Assembly: GCF_001895205.1 (NCBI RefSeq)
Contig: NZ_BDJF01000016.1
Location: 372,001 to 436,000 of the forward strand
Reading direction: 5' to 3'
DNA: 64,000 bases
DNA from: Vibrio injensis
GTDB lineage: Bacteria > Pseudomonadota > Gammaproteobacteria > Enterobacterales > Vibrionaceae
This document shows, piece by piece, positions 55,900-63,731 of this stretch (its first letter is position 1; each line of letters starts with the position of its first letter). The translations under genes and the position numbers were made by a program. The notes beneath the pieces are model-generated. The model saw nothing but the letters and a program-made list of their open reading frames with translations. It was not told the origin of the DNA and ran no database searches.

Positions 55900-57207
55900 C
55901 TACTCCTGATTATTGTCAAGCCAACTTTGTAGAGCTGCTCTGGCGGCTTGGCTTGGATTTGATTCGCCAAGCTTATCGAGCGGAACTAGGTTTGATTGCA
56001 CGGTCAGTTTGTCGGCGTTTCCGCCTTTTCTCGGCAAGTTTTCTTTTTCTCGGCAATCATCTCGGGTGTAGATGCCGTTTTGCGTCATCGAGCTGTAGAA
56101 GGACGAACGCGCCGCGCTATCAGCTTTCAGGAACCCTTCCAGTGAGAATTCGCTGTAATAACTGACGCGCTGCTCTGGCGTTAACAGCTTTTTGTTGACA
56201 CATTGTTGAATGGAGTTAGTAAAGGTGCTGATGCAGAAGGTTAGAAACCAGATTTGCTTTTGTTCTAAACCTGTACCCCAGTTTGAATCTTTGGAGCCGT
56301 GAGCCACCATCGCAGGATCCACACCAAACCAGCGGCAAATCTCTTCAATGCTGAATGAACGAGATTCAAGAAGCTGAGCATCCGCTGGAGGGATGCCTAT
56401 TTTGTCTGCGCTGACGCCTTGCTCTAGAACTGGCGATTGACCCGCATTCAGTGCGCCGGTAATGGTTGCTATATACTTTCTGAACGCGCTGCGTTGTTCT
56501 TCTTTCAGTACGCGGTCAACTTTAAAAGCGACCGTTGGCATCAATCCGTTTTTGAAGGTTGAATTTGCGGCATCCTCAGCAGAAAGCGCTGAACCAAAAA
56601 CGTTCACACCGTAGTTGATCGCCGAAAGGCCGATCCTGCCATCGAGCGTAAATGCAGGTATGTGCAGCATGTTCTTTTTCAGGATTTCGCGGCGTGGTCC
56701 CTTCTTCGGTTGATAGTAATAACGCAGCCTGCCCGCGCTATCTTCTTGCAGAGTTATCCGGCTTGGCAGCAAGAAATCAATCGCGATGGGTGTTTTGCCT
56801 GACCAGTGAATCTCACAGTAGGCGTTACCCCATAACAACATTGAAGCCACAACCGCTTGCCAGAACTGAAAGGCGGTCATGTCCTCGTTTGGACTGTTGT
56901 GAATGATGTCGTAAACGTTAATTTCTTTCGCTGGCTGTCTGCCGCCGTCCGGCATTTTTTTGTAAACGCCAAAGGGCAAACCTGCCACGGAAGTGGAAAC
57001 TAATCGCACACAAGCCCAAACCGTTGAAAGCTTCATCGCATTGTTGACGTTTACGGTTTTGCCGCTACTGGACTGAAACCCTAAGAACTGCGACCAGAAA
57101 TCACCATCACTTAAACCAATACTTCTTCCTGCCCAATCTGAGAGCGAGGCGGAAGGGGTTGTGATGGATTGACTAATGACGTCGAAAAATGATTTTTGCT
57201 TACTCAT
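55900..57207 (-). CDS. Portal protein, HK97 family
   Basis: The 435 residues match the HK97-type portal, the dodecameric ring through which DNA enters the head: LGFQSSSGKTVNVNNAMKLSTVWACVRLVSTSVAGLPFGVYKK spread over residues 42-84, and a FSIEEICRWFGVDPAMVAH motif near residue 290. It starts at the last base of the small membrane protein gene and is followed by the protease gene 2 bp on. Confidence 0.95.
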   Translation of the reverse strand: MSKQKSFFDVISQSITTPSASLSDWAGRSIGLSDGDFWSQFLGFQSSSGKTVNVNNAMKLSTVWACVRLVSTSVAGLPFGVYKKMPDGGRQPAKEINVYDIIHNSPNEDMTAFQFWQAVVASMLLWGNAYCEIHWSGKTPIAIDFLLPSRITLQEDSAGRLRYYYQPKKGPRREILKKNMLHIPAFTLDGRIGLSAINYGVNVFGSALSAEDAANSTFKNGLMPTVAFKVDRVLKEEQRSAFRKYIATITGALNAGQSPVLEQGVSADKIGIPPADAQLLESRSFSIEEICRWFGVDPAMVAHGSKDSNWGTGLEQKQIWFLTFCISTFTNSIQQCVNKKLLTPEQRVSYYSEFSLEGFLKADSAARSSFYSSMTQNGIYTRDDCREKENLPRKGGNADKLTVQSNLVPLDKLGESNPSQAARAALQSWLDNNQE

Positions 57208-57407
57208 TAGTCACCTTTGGGTGGTTGTTTTGTGTTTTGGCCGCTTTGCACCCTAAGCGCACGGCTCATAAAAAGCGACATGGCAAGAAATGCAACGCCT
57301 GCCGCCAAGAGTGCATAACCTTTGCCTTGCAATACGTAAACGCCTGAAACCAAGCATGCCAAACCGGCTAGGGCGAAAATTAGGTATGCGATGATTGCGA
57401 TTTTCAT
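57207..57407 (-). CDS. Small two-helix membrane protein between terminase and portal
   Basis: The 66 residues contain two membrane helices (about 4-26 and 31-50) and a basic, Gln/Pro-rich tail. It shares its first and last bases with neighbours, so it is part of the tightly packed operon. Such small proteins occur here in other HK97-type phages, but no role is known. Confidence 0.75.
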   Translation of the reverse strand: MKIAIIAYLIFALAGLACLVSGVYVLQGKGYALLAAGVAFLAMSLFMSRALRVQSGQNTKQPPKGD

Positions 57408-59122
57408 TAGAAAATTGGGTCCATTATTGCGTTCATAAAATCTTCGTCAGAATCACCAGCTGGAACCATGATCCTTCCGACACCCATGATAAGCGTTACC
57501 GCGCCGTCGATTTTGTTATCATTACCCTGTTTGATTGGCCTAACCACATCGTCGTTACCGGGTAGGTATTTGCCGATCACGTTTGCCATACACCAAGTCA
57601 TAATCGGGTTGCCATCGTGATGGAAGCGGCCAGAAGCAATCGCCGCTTCGATTTCTTTCATTGGGTCGCTCATATTGGTGTAGTTCTGGACGATGGTTAC
57701 TGGCTCCAAGCCTTCATCATCAAGTTGATGCCCTAAGTTTGTTGCGCCAAATGGATCAATGGGAGACGAAAGTACAGGGTTAATTCGATTTGCCTCTTTG
57801 GCTTCTTCGAGGATTTCTCGATAGTCCACTTCGGCTCCATCAGTCGCGTAGAGCAGACCTTGGTTTACCCATTTTTGGTATTTTTCAGCCAGCTTCTGGT
57901 TATCGTTGTCGAAAACGGTATCTTCTGGAACCCAGAACTTCGGCGCAACGCTGTAGTAATGCCGCTTGCCACCAATATCTCGCCAGAAAATTCGAGACAT
58001 AGAGTTCATATCGAGTTTTCTTGCTAGGTCAAAACCGAGTACGCAGGGTTGACCTTCGAATTGATCTAAAGTCAGAGTTTCGTCTTTGAGTTTTTCCCAC
58101 TGAGCCATGTTGAAGAAGCCCGTTTTTGCGGTTACCCAAATTCCCAAGTGCTTGGTTTTGAATTTGTTGGTAAATCGCGGCTGCTTAATCGCTCGCTGCT
58201 GCTGGCTGATTAGGTATTCTTTATAAACAGAAACCCCAATGTTGGGGTTTGCTTTGGCAAGAACTTCTGGGTTTTTCCAGTCGTCTTCTTCGTCTATCGT
58301 CCATATCCAGCCAAACAGCTCATCACTCGGCACTAGGCCTTCAAGCATTTCAATTACTTCTCGGCGCTTGTCGTAACATGGGCCTTCGATATTTGCGCCT
58401 GCCGTGGTAATGATCAGCATTAGCGGCTGTTTACGAGCCCCCATCCCCGTCAGCATGGTTGTGTAAAGATTATCGCTGTCGTGTTCGTGGTATTCGTCAA
58501 TAAGTGCGCAAGAAGGCGAAGCACCATCACCTGGGTTACCGATGATAGGCTCAAATCGCGCTCCGTCTGATGGCCGGTTAAGATTTGATGCGTTGATCTC
58601 AATACCAGCTGCATCAGCAAGCAATGGTGTTCTTTTTACCATCAAGCGAGCTGGCCTAAATACTTCCCATGCTTGCTTTTCGGTTGTTGCACCTGAATAG
58701 ACCTCAGCGCCAAATTCCCGATCTTGTACAAAGCAGGACAGTCCAATACCTGCTGCTACCGCTGACTTCCCATTTTTTCGATTAACTTCCCAGTACGACT
58801 CCAGAAAGCGACGCATCCCATCAGATTTTCTTTTCCAGCCAAATGTCATGGCAATGCCAAACTTCTGCCAAGGCTCTAAAGTTAGAAGCTGGCGTTTAAA
58901 CGCCCACTCTCCTTTGGTGTGTGGAAGCAACTCAATGAAGTCTATTCTTCGTTGAGCTTCAGATTTATCAAACTTATAGGGATAGTCTTTTTTCTTTGAT
59001 TTTGCGACGTCATCGAAATGCCTTTGACATGCAAGTTTTACATATCGACAAGCTGGTATTTTTCCGGCCAATACATTTTTGGCAAATCTCTCAGCTTGAT
59101 CTACTGCAGGGTATCTACTCAC
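57407..59122 (-). CDS. Terminase large subunit (HK97 gp2 type)
   Basis: The 571-residue protein is the packaging ATPase and nuclease. The Walker A-like loop is VNRKNGKS at residues 113-120, and the Walker B acids are D209-E210 in [10 protein letters not shown]. The C-terminal nuclease acids are spread through [15 protein letters not shown] near 355 and later. It overlaps the small subunit by 4 bp (ATGA). The HK97-like type suggests cos-type packaging. Confidence 0.95.
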   Translation of the reverse strand: MSRYPAVDQAERFAKNVLAGKIPACRYVKLACQRHFDDVAKSKKKDYPYKFDKSEAQRRIDFIELLPHTKGEWAFKRQLLTLEPWQKFGIAMTFGWKRKSDGMRRFLESYWEVNRKNGKSAVAAGIGLSCFVQDREFGAEVYSGATTEKQAWEVFRPARLMVKRTPLLADAAGIEINASNLNRPSDGARFEPIIGNPGDGASPSCALIDEYHEHDSDNLYTTMLTGMGARKQPLMLIITTAGANIEGPCYDKRREVIEMLEGLVPSDELFGWIWTIDEEDDWKNPEVLAKANPNIGVSVYKEYLISQQQRAIKQPRFTNKFKTKHLGIWVTAKTGFFNMAQWEKLKDETLTLDQFEGQPCVLGFDLARKLDMNSMSRIFWRDIGGKRHYYSVAPKFWVPEDTVFDNDNQKLAEKYQKWVNQGLLYATDGAEVDYREILEEAKEANRINPVLSSPIDPFGATNLGHQLDDEGLEPVTIVQNYTNMSDPMKEIEAAIASGRFHHDGNPIMTWCMANVIGKYLPGNDDVVRPIKQGNDNKIDGAVTLIMGVGRIMVPAGDSDEDFMNAIMDPIF

Positions 59123-59592
59123 AACAGATCCTTAAACTGATTACCCCCTTTTTCTTTATTGCCGCCAATAATTCTTTGCCGGCTTGAGGGGTCTAAGCCA
59201 AGCATTCCTCCAAACGAAGACATTTGCTTTATCGCTTCATTTTTAGCGGTAAGTGCTGGATTTTTTACAGGCCCGCCAGTGGCACCAACAACAACCAATC
59301 CGAACTCTTTAATGTTTTCTTCACATTTTCTGAATTGATCGTAAGCGGAACAGTAAACCTCAAGATTTTGAATGTCTGTAGCACAAAGGACTTTTTCTTT
59401 ACAGAGAAGAGGAACAACCGTTTCCCATAATTCTCGACCGTAATCTCCAAGCCATTCTGGACACATTATGTTTGTGACTAAACCAAAGTCTGGTTCGTTT
59501 TTGTTTAATGCTCTTTTGCCCGGGTTTCCAGCTAACTCTTTTTTAGCAGTTGGCTTGGCTGGTCTGCCAGATCGCCCTTTTACTCCGGCCAT
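59119..59592 (-). CDS. Terminase small subunit (P27 family)
   Basis: The 157 residues start [14 protein letters not shown], the basic N-terminus of P27-type terminase small subunits, and contain a helical DNA-binding core ([20 protein letters not shown]). It recognises packaging start DNA, probably the GC-rich cos candidate about 1.3 kb upstream. It follows the HNH gene by 5 bp. Confidence 0.93.
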   Translation of the reverse strand: MAGVKGRSGRPAKPTAKKELAGNPGKRALNKNEPDFGLVTNIMCPEWLGDYGRELWETVVPLLCKEKVLCATDIQNLEVYCSAYDQFRKCEENIKEFGLVVVGATGGPVKNPALTAKNEAIKQMSSFGGMLGLDPSSRQRIIGGNKEKGGNQFKDLL

Positions 59593-59597
59593 TAAAG

Positions 59598-59957
59598 CTA
59601 CCTTTTGGATTCACTCCGAGTTTTCCCTTTGTGGCACTGTTTACAAAGTGATTGCAGGTTTGACTCTGCATCAGTTCCACCACAAGCTTTGTTGATAATG
59701 TGGTCTACGTCAGTAGCGGCAGTGATCTCGCCATTTTTTAAGCACTCTTGGCAGAGGTAAGCATCGCGCTTCAGTATTTTTTCTCTCAATATTCGCCACG
59801 AATAACCGTAACCACGCTCTGATGAGCTGCCATTTTTGTCCTGCGTTCTTTTCCAACCAACAGCGTGCTCTGCGTGTTCGTCGCAGTATCCGTTTTTGTT
59901 TCTTGTGAGAGTGTTACAGGTTTTTAATCGGCAGGGCTTTTGTATTCTCCGTGGCAT
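59598..59957 (-). CDS. HNH endonuclease of the packaging module
   Basis: The 119 residues contain zinc-binding cysteines (CDEH and CQEC) and the HNH core DHIINKACGGTDAESNLQSLC...CHKGK. HNH proteins next to terminase genes in HK97-type cos phages take part in genome end cleavage. The ATG overlaps the upstream stop (TAATG). Confidence 0.92.
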   Translation of the reverse strand: MPRRIQKPCRLKTCNTLTRNKNGYCDEHAEHAVGWKRTQDKNGSSSERGYGYSWRILREKILKRDAYLCQECLKNGEITAATDVDHIINKACGGTDAESNLQSLCKQCHKGKTRSESKR

Positions 59958-60286
59958 TACATATGCTCTGGTTCTGTATCATCAAATGATGATGCTAGCT
60001 TCTGAGGCTCATCTTCAAGATCAGAATGCTGATCTATTAACTCATCGAGGATGGCTATATTGCTTCCTACTAGATTATTGATAGCTTCTGTTTGCGCTTT
60101 GATAGCTTCAACCAATTCTGAAATTGGTTGGTGATACTCTGGTTCGATCGATGAATCAAAAACAAGCGTATCAATGCCTAGATGCTTAACTTGTTTATTT
60201 AGGCAACTCTGAAGATCCGCTAACTTTTCCATTGACACTGGATGATTTAGCTTTGCTATCAGCAATGATTTTTCTTGAGCGCTCAT
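59957..60286 (-). CDS. Phage protein of unknown function, helical
   Basis: The ATG at 60286 (MSAQEKSLLIAKLNHP, 109 residues) has GGAG 11 bases upstream; a start at 60232 is also possible. The middle (ISELVEAIKAQTEAINNLVG) is amphipathic helix, the C-terminus is acidic. It overlaps a 52-residue frame by about 90 bp if the longer start is used. No function recognised. Confidence 0.62.
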   Translation of the reverse strand: MSAQEKSLLIAKLNHPVSMEKLADLQSCLNKQVKHLGIDTLVFDSSIEPEYHQPISELVEAIKAQTEAINNLVGSNIAILDELIDQHSDLEDEPQKLASSFDDTEPEHM

Positions 60287-60353
60287 AAGCAATTTTGCTC
60301 CATTTAATTAACCACTCACGCCGTTTTTGGCAACCTGAACAATTTGAGATCAT
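60195..60353 (-). CDS. Small CxxC phage protein
   Basis: This 52-residue frame begins MISNCSGCQKRREWLIKW. The CxxC followed by KRREWL and a tryptophan is a pattern I remember in short proteins around phage packaging genes. It overlaps the preceding gene by ATGA, a sign of coupling, and reads through the start of the next gene in another frame. Too short to be shown by a 60-codon cut-off. Confidence 0.6.
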   Translation of the reverse strand: MISNCSGCQKRREWLIKWSKIAYERSRKIIADSKAKSSSVNGKVSGSSELPK

Positions 60354-60565
60354 TTTATAAGTTCCACAGTCACTAGCCCCTTTAAGATTCTGGTATAAAC
60401 AAAATCAGAACCCTTTTTGATTCTTATGGGGTGAGGGTGATATTTGACAATGCCTTTCTTAGTATCAGCATAAATTACATGATCGATTTTGTTTCCGTTA
60501 ACGAAGACATAACGTCCACCACGACCATCTGATGGAGTGTGTATATGACTATTGCTTGATTTCAT
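60350..60565 (-). CDS. Phage protein of unknown function
   Basis: The 71 residues (MKSSNSHIHTPSDGRGGRYVFVNGNKI...) are basic and beta-rich. It overlaps both neighbours by 4 bp (ATGA), so it is part of the same translated unit. No known motif. Confidence 0.65.
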   Translation of the reverse strand: MKSSNSHIHTPSDGRGGRYVFVNGNKIDHVIYADTKKGIVKYHPHPIRIKKGSDFVYTRILKGLVTVELIK

Positions 60566-60765
60566 AGCAGCGTTTCTCCGGTGTATTCACTCCAACAGCG
60601 CTTTGCTCTTGCCCAACTGCCAAGCATTCTCTTTACGCCGCCGGGCTGACCGATCGACAACACAGATTTTTCGAAATCCAAAGCTAGCGATCTTAACTTG
60701 TGATCATCAGGCAAATTATCTGCATCAGCGAGATCAATCATTTTTCTGGCTAGTTCGGTATCCAT
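60562..60765 (-). CDS. Phage protein of unknown function
   Basis: The 67-residue helical protein (MDTELARKMIDLADADNLPDDH...) overlaps the next gene by ATGA. It is the first gene of the small cluster before HNH and lies just downstream of the candidate cos region. No known motif. Confidence 0.62.
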   Translation of the reverse strand: MDTELARKMIDLADADNLPDDHKLRSLALDFEKSVLSIGQPGGVKRMLGSWARAKRCWSEYTGETLL

Positions 60766-60870
60766 TCTCGTAAACCTAAGTTATCCACAGGGAGTAAAAA
60801 TCCGAGCCCAAAAACGACAGGAAAAATTTTCCGATTTAAATTTCATTTTTCGCGGCTGTAAAAATTTACT

Positions 60871-60930
60871 GGAGGGCGCGGTCTCGGGGGAGGGGGCCAC
60901 AAGGTTTCGACCCGCCCTCCCCCTTGCGTG
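60871..60930. other. Candidate cos site (GC-rich inverted repeats)
   Basis: GGAGGGCG (60871-60878) faces CGCCCTCC (60913-60920) and GGGGGAGGG (60886-60894) faces CCCTCCCCC (60915-60923), in a block far richer in GC than its surroundings. It lies between lysis and terminase genes, where cos sits in lambdoid and HK97-type phages. The cut positions cannot be told. Confidence 0.5.
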
Positions 60931-61005
60931 ATTGTTGCGCTGAGCTCGCATGTGCGAATTAGAGCCGTCAAAAACAAATGAGGCTTGCTTGCACAGTAAA
61001 ACAAA

Positions 61006-61036
61006 AAGCGCTCTTAGGGTTTGCCTGAGAGCGCTT
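61006..61036 (-). terminator. Terminator after the lysis region
   Basis: AAGCGCTCTTAGG (61006-61018) pairs with CCTGAGAGCGCTT (61024-61036) with one G-T wobble; on the minus strand it is followed by TTTTTGTTTT. Confidence 0.87.
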
Positions 61037-61067
61037 GAGCAGCATTAAATATCTATTGAAAATAAAC

Positions 61068-61130
61068 TTATAATGAGTTGCCACGCTTGCGTAGGTGCTT
61101 ATCTCTTAAGCGGCGCTTGTTTCTTTTCAT
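61068..61130 (-). CDS. Possible 20-residue basic peptide
   Basis: The frame reads MKRNKRRLRDKHLRKRGNSL. It starts 2 bp after the Acb2-like gene and is strikingly basic. There is no strong ribosome site of its own. It could be chance. Confidence 0.25.
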   Translation of the reverse strand: MKRNKRRLRDKHLRKRGNSL

Positions 61131-61132
61131 TG

Positions 61133-61414
61133 TTAAAAGCTTCCTGGAAGCGCAACGGCGCGAACAAGCCACATCTGTCCAGTCTGCAAATTATCTTTCG
61201 CCAATTGCAGACAACGAATTGACTCGAAAGATTGTTGGTAGCTAATCTCGGTTCCAGTTATTTCAAATGCAGCAAGTTGACTATCCCTAAGATCAAGCAA
61301 CTCATCAATAAGAGCCTTGGTTTGCTCTCCGTGTTCTTTGATGCGATTCATTAAGTCAATTTCCTTCTGACTCAAATCTCGACAGCCTCCTATCTTTCGG
61401 TGTTGATTGTCCAT
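61133..61414 (-). CDS. Acb2/Tad1-like small helical protein (candidate cyclic-nucleotide sponge)
   Basis: The 93 residues begin MDNQHRKIGGCRDLSQKEIDLMNRIK and end NLQTGQMWLVRAVALPGSF. From memory this RKI-x-G-x-R-x-L...LMN-x-IK pattern and the LVRA(V)A-x-P-xx-F end define a phage family now named after Acb2/Tad1 hairpin proteins, which bind cyclic di- and trinucleotides and block CBASS. Two long helices would form the hairpin. It lies just after the lysis genes. Exact ligand is unknown, and the assignment needs a profile search. Confidence 0.6.
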   Translation of the reverse strand: MDNQHRKIGGCRDLSQKEIDLMNRIKEHGEQTKALIDELLDLRDSQLAAFEITGTEISYQQSFESIRCLQLAKDNLQTGQMWLVRAVALPGSF

Positions 61415-61420
61415 GCTTTG

Positions 61421-61915
61421 TTACCTTATGCATTGGGTTTTGATGTAATCCTGCAGATACTTCGTCTGCTTCTCGTTCTCTACCATCATCATTCTGAGGC
61501 GTAGATAATCTTCTGTAGCTGTGTCGCTAAGTCTTGCGGCTCCTGCATCGCCCACGCCTCCGGCGCTATCGGTACTGGGCATTGCTGGTGGACAACTTGC
61601 CTTGACGTACACGCGCTTAGGGCCAGCGCGCACGCTATCACTAAGCTGTTGTATTTCAGCTTTTGCATTGGCGAGCTCCTCGGAGTATCTGGTGCTTAAT
61701 TGATTAAATGCTGCGATCTTCGCTCTTTGCTCTTCCATCTGATATTGCAGCGCTAATACATCATCGAGCGCTGATGTGAGCTCTATCTGCTTCGCGGCCA
61801 GCCTTGCCTCTGTCGCGTTTAGCTTTGCTCTCTCGGTTGATAACAACAAAGTCAGTGCAACCGATGTCAACAAGAGCGCCGCTAGCGCCATGTATTTCAA
61901 TTTTGCTAACGGCAT
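61421..61915 (-). CDS. Inner-membrane spanin Rz
   Basis: The ATG at 61915 with AAAGGAG upstream gives 164 residues; a longer frame overlaps the endolysin. One N-terminal membrane helix (about 9-27) is followed by a long periplasmic coiled coil (TEARLAAKQIELTSALDDVLALQ). It is the i-spanin that joins inner and outer membranes in the last step of lysis, with Rz1 encoded inside it. Confidence 0.9.
   Translation of the reverse strand: MPLAKLKYMALAALLLTSVALTLLLSTERAKLNATEARLAAKQIELTSALDDVLALQYQMEEQRAKIAAFNQLSTRYSEELANAKAEIQQLSDSVRAGPKRVYVKASCPPAMPSTDSAGGVGDAGAARLSDTATEDYLRLRMMMVENEKQTKYLQDYIKTQCIR
61489..61668 (-). CDS. Outer-membrane spanin Rz1 lipoprotein, nested in Rz
   Basis: The 59-residue frame starts at an ATG with GGAG seven to eight bases upstream and lies entirely inside Rz in another frame. 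It reads MQKLKYNSLVIACALALSAC, a lipoprotein signal with lipobox LSAC at C20, then a short proline-containing segment (CPVPIAPEA) and a helix (LATQLQKIIYASE). This is the lambda Rz/Rz1 arrangement. It is below a 60-residue cut-off and easily missed. Confidence 0.9.
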   Translation of the reverse strand: MQKLKYNSLVIACALALSACTSRQVVHQQCPVPIAPEAWAMQEPQDLATQLQKIIYASE

Positions 61916-61928
61916 ACCAACTCCTTTG

Positions 61929-62408
61929 TTAAATCGCCAACTTGCAGACTTCCATTTCAACATCGCGCCGCGTCATTAAGCCTTTCCACTTGCGGCCGCC
62001 AGCGTAAACCCATCGCTTAAGCTGCTCGCATGCACCGTTCATATCGCCGTCATTAAGCTTTTTTAGCAAAGTTGAACGAGAGAACGCCCCAACGCCGACG
62101 TTGTAAGTAAAAGAGTAAAGCGCGGCTTTTGTGGGTTCTGGTAATGCTGGCTTTATCATCGGCAGTATTTGTCGCTCAATCTGCTTCAAGTCTCGCTCAA
62201 GAAAGTAATCGCACTCTTCTTGAGAGTAAGTCTTACCCTCAATCACGTCTGGGCCGGTCGTGCCATAGCAAACCGTTAGAACACCAGCTACATCATAATA
62301 AGGAACGTACTTTATTCCCTCTAACGGGATGACCATCGATGCGGCTATAACCAGAGCGCCAGCGCCACCAGCAATTAGTGATGCAGTTATATTGCTAACT
62401 CTACTCAT
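61929..62408 (-). CDS. Phage endolysin (T4-type lysozyme, SAR type)
   Basis: The 159-residue protein belongs to glycoside hydrolase family 24. The E-D-T triad is E30, D39 and T45, spaced as in T4 lysozyme. Residues 6-27 (ITASLIAGGAGALVIAASMVIP) form a weakly hydrophobic, Ala/Gly-rich helix typical of a signal-anchor-release segment, so it reaches the periplasm via Sec without holin help. It overlaps the holin gene by 8 bp. Confidence 0.93.
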   Translation of the reverse strand: MSRVSNITASLIAGGAGALVIAASMVIPLEGIKYVPYYDVAGVLTVCYGTTGPDVIEGKTYSQEECDYFLERDLKQIERQILPMIKPALPEPTKAALYSFTYNVGVGAFSRSTLLKKLNDGDMNGACEQLKRWVYAGGRKWKGLMTRRDVEMEVCKLAI

Positions 62409-62586
62409 CGCCGAACTCCGCCTTAAATCTTTTTTTGTGCCAATAGTTGTTTATGTATGCAGTGATTAGCATGCCGAGAAGAGCAATGAAAATCATGTAA
62501 GCATCTGTAGAGACTGAGCCGAGAAAGCCTATAAAGCCGTTCCACCAGTAAGAAAGAGAGCTGGAGATTTTTTCATTCATGCGCAT
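62401..62586 (-). CDS. Holin-like small membrane protein
   Basis: The likely start is the ATG at 62586 (GGGGG five bases upstream; 61 residues), with 62580 possible. One clear membrane helix (AYMIFIALLGMLITAYINNYW) is followed by a charged end HKKRFKAEFGDE, and a second weak hydrophobic stretch precedes it (GFIGFLGSV). It stands first in the lysis cassette, upstream of the endolysin. This resembles HP1-type holins; a pinholin role with the SAR endolysin is possible. Confidence 0.78.
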   Translation of the reverse strand: MRMNEKISSSLSYWWNGFIGFLGSVSTDAYMIFIALLGMLITAYINNYWHKKRFKAEFGDE

Positions 62587-62655
62587 ATCCACCCCCAGCG
62601 GAGTGTCCTGTTACTGTTGATGGGAATAATGGTTATGGAATTTCAGGTACAAAAA

Positions 62656-62674
62656 AACCGCCATTGCGGCGGTT
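62656..62674 (-). terminator. Intrinsic terminator between the Q-like gene and lysis genes
   Basis: AACCGCC (62656-62662) pairs with GGCGGTT (62668-62674), followed on the minus strand by seven T residues. The position fits a late leader terminator (lambda tR'). Confidence 0.85.
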
Positions 62675-62716
62675 CTTATCATTTAAGTACAGTTATCCAT
62701 ACTAGATATTCATATA

Positions 62717-63385
62717 CTAATTCGCCCCCATTTCTTTTGCAAGCTCTTCTTTGAATCTTTTTTGGGCAATTCTATCGTACCGCATTAGTATCATTTTAAT
62801 TGTGTCAATGTGAACTGAAATTCTAGGCCAGTGTTTTTGATAATATATGGTGCGCTTTTTTTTTAAAGAAAGGCTGTCGTCATTAGCTTCCTTTACATCA
62901 CCAGAAACGAGCACTTCAATTAATTGACTTTTCGTTGCAACAGGAGAGTAAACAAGTTCACCATTAACTTTATTAATCTCAGCTCCACTAGCTTGCTCAA
63001 GGGCAACACCAGCGGCGATCAATGGAATCAGAGGAACTATTTTATTGTATGTTCTTATCTGGACTAGTTCATTATATTGCTCGTATCGACTGAACACCCA
63101 ATCATAAGCTACGTTATCAATAAGTCGCTCGGTTAATCTGGTTGAACTCCACCCTGGAGATGAATATGCGAACAAGCACCAATCTGATAAGTGACGAGCA
63201 TGCTTAGACATCCTATCAATCGCTGAAAGTACTTTAGCGCCATCCAGTTTAGAGCCTATTTCTCGGTCTGCAGCTCCAAACCCGCCGCCACCACATTCTG
63301 GATTGTAATTAGCTCTAACGCCTTCTGTTGCCAAAGCAATAGCAGCTGGCATCGGCCAATGTTCAATGTTAATGACTAGTCCCAT
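62717..63385 (-). CDS. Phage protein in the position of a late antiterminator (Q-like candidate)
   Basis: The 222-residue protein (MGLVINIEHWPMPAAIALATEGVRANYN...) has a Gly-rich CGGGGFGAADREIG stretch near residue 31 and a basic C-terminus (KMILMRYDRIAQKRFKEELAKEM). I recognise no domain for certain. Its place between a DUF968-type gene and the lysis cassette, with a T-tailed terminator directly behind, is where lambda-type phages carry Q. The function is therefore an inference from layout. Confidence 0.55.
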   Translation of the reverse strand: MGLVINIEHWPMPAAIALATEGVRANYNPECGGGGFGAADREIGSKLDGAKVLSAIDRMSKHARHLSDWCLFAYSSPGWSSTRLTERLIDNVAYDWVFSRYEQYNELVQIRTYNKIVPLIPLIAAGVALEQASGAEINKVNGELVYSPVATKSQLIEVLVSGDVKEANDDSLSLKKKRTIYYQKHWPRISVHIDTIKMILMRYDRIAQKRFKEELAKEMGAN

Positions 63386-63467
63386 ATCCCCTCCGCACAG
63401 TATGAGCCCTTACAATTATAGCTGTAAATGCAAACAGCCTGTATAAAATATCATATCTTTGGGTAGT

Positions 63468-63722
63468 ATGCTCATGACGGTCAACGATAGAAAAGTCTCT
63501 TTTATAACGAGCTGTTATGAAAATAAATGGTTAAATATACACCCATCAACGATTAGTGGTGAAGAGCATATCATTAAGGAACTCAATCACCATAGAAACA
63601 AAATGATAACCTTTGTTATTCCATATAAAGACGCTCCCGATACAATATTTAACTTACCAACTGACAATTTTAGTCCTATATATAATTCAATTGACAAATA
63701 CGTAAAAGAAGCCATTCAATAA
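63468..63722 (+). CDS. Small plus-strand phage protein, unknown
   Basis: An 84-residue frame (MLMTVNDRKVSFITSCYENKW...) lies on the plus strand against the rest of the phage. Starts at 63468 or 63474 are possible; the ribosome site is weak. It is AT-rich and followed by a hairpin, as expected for a small self-standing cargo gene, but it could be chance. Confidence 0.4.
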   Translation: MLMTVNDRKVSFITSCYENKWLNIHPSTISGEEHIIKELNHHRNKMITFVIPYKDAPDTIFNLPTDNFSPIYNSIDKYVKEAIQ

Positions 63723-63731
63723 GCGCCTATT

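Larger units (their letters stand above)
60766..61132. other. Gap holding candidate cos site, terminator and a tiny ORF
   Basis: The gap between the small genes and the anti-CBASS-like gene has a GC-rich inverted-repeat block (60871-60930), a lysis-side terminator (61006-61036), a perfect DnaA-box word TTATCCACA (60781-60789) and a 20-codon frame (61068-61130). I see no larger gene on either strand. Confidence 0.6.
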
